Below are positions 36,962-37,230 of a DNA stretch of 37,230 bases, piece by piece. The translations under genes were made by a program, and so were the position numbers. Origin of the DNA: a virus; IMG/VR virus record IMGVR_UViG_3300033552_000032, positions 1 through 37,230 of that record. The stretch is one strand, 5' to 3'. The notes under the pieces are model-generated. The model saw only the letters and a program-made list of their open reading frames with translations, was not told where the DNA came from and did no database searches. Numbering within the stretch: position 1 is the stretch's first letter; every line of letters begins with the position of its first letter.

Positions 36962-37230
36962 ATGAGTATTGCACTCATGACACTTGCATGGAAGTCTGAC
37001 ATTCAGTCAGGCCGAAAAATGGTTTTACTTGCACTTTGCGACAACGCCAACGACCAAGGCGAGTGCTATCCATCCGTATCAATGGTGGCTAAAAAATGCA
37101 GTATGAGCGAGCGCAGTGTTTTTAATCACATTGCAGAGTTAGAGAAAAGCGGAGCAATTCAACGTCAAAACAGGACTGGCCGCAGCACCATTTATCACCT
37201 TGACCCCTGCAAATTCTGCACCCCTGCAAA
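36962..37230 (+). CDS. O-like replication initiator, N-terminal part
   Basis: The ATG at 36962 opens a frame that runs to the right edge. Its 89 residues form a winged helix (MSIALMTLAWKSDIQSGRKM, then MVAKKCSMSERSVFNHIAEL). This is the helix-turn-helix-36-type DNA-binding region of O-like initiators, which bind origin iterons usually located within the gene itself. The last part reads CKFCTPA and lies on a tandem DNA repeat. Two bases remain (AA), and with the first base of the window the codon becomes AAC, after which the frame continues to 352. Confidence 0.85.
   Translation, partial: MSIALMTLAWKSDIQSGRKMVLLALCDNANDQGECYPSVSMVAKKCSMSERSVFNHIAELEKSGAIQRQNRTGRSTIYHLDPCKFCTPA
37203..37230 (+). 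repeat. Tandem iteron-like repeat at the right edge
   Basis: ACCCCTGCAAATTCTGC (37203-37219) is followed at once by a second copy, ACCCCTGCAAA, cut off by the window end. The unit is 17 bases, so it shifts frame with each copy. Iterons of this kind within an O-like gene mark a replication origin. The unit count cannot be seen because the sequence stops there. Confidence 0.65.

Noticed and set aside
1-37230. CRISPR array, intact tRNA or rRNA gene, insertion sequence
   Set aside because: I saw no regularly spaced direct repeats, no complete cloverleaf or rRNA sequence, and no transposase-like protein with terminal repeats. The only tRNA resemblance is the 3' end fragment in the attP region.

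Overview
The window looks like the complete genome of a temperate, P22-type podovirus, about 37.2 kb, written out from a circular form. The two ends fall inside one gene. A winged-helix replication initiator starts at 36962 and runs off the right edge, and its carboxyl half opens at base 2 and stops at 352. The reading frame is kept if the ends are joined. The break lies in a short tandem repeat, so the true molecule may be slightly longer. No bacterial genes are present, and the attachment region and integrase sit in the middle of the map, so this is the excised or virion form rather than an integrated prophage. GC is near one half. The gene types and the tRNA-like 3' end next to the integrase fit a proteobacterium, and my best guess is a betaproteobacterium. 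I cannot name the host.

Layout. Rightward early and middle genes (35779-37230, then 1-4681) run from a Cro/YdaS-like repressor through an HNH-like zinc protein, a ribbon-helix-helix protein and the O-like and P-like replication genes. A string of small middle genes follows (NinG/Rap, DUF3310, a PPC-motif protein, and a Q-position regulator candidate). Many of these are linked by ATGA or GTGA start-stop overlaps. A gene-free stretch at 4682-5025 with two hairpins precedes the late genes.

The late block (5026-26471) holds terminase small and large subunits, a P22-type portal, three small structural genes, scaffold, a P22-type coat, a pectate-lyase-fold tailspike, gp4-like and gp10-like tail proteins, and a cupin-like protein. 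It continues with three ejection proteins (the last with a lytic transglycosylase domain), a tail fibre, a lysis cassette (three membrane proteins, DUF3380 muramidase, Rz with embedded Rz1) and a probable ADP-ribosyltransferase-fold gene. Internal terminators separate expression blocks.

Accessory genes on the minus strand follow (26392-28184), including an HNH endonuclease. The candidate attP and the integrase come next (28231-29477). A long minus-strand left operon (29486-34808) encodes an excisionase-like protein, a Gp157-like protein, an SSB-like protein and many very small proteins, including three tiny membrane or hydrophobic peptides. An S24-family CI repressor (35027-35713) and the Cro-like gene are divergent, and the copies of CTTTCGCAA at both early promoters look like operators.

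All functional names rest on reading motifs, gene order and memory of families. No database search was run.
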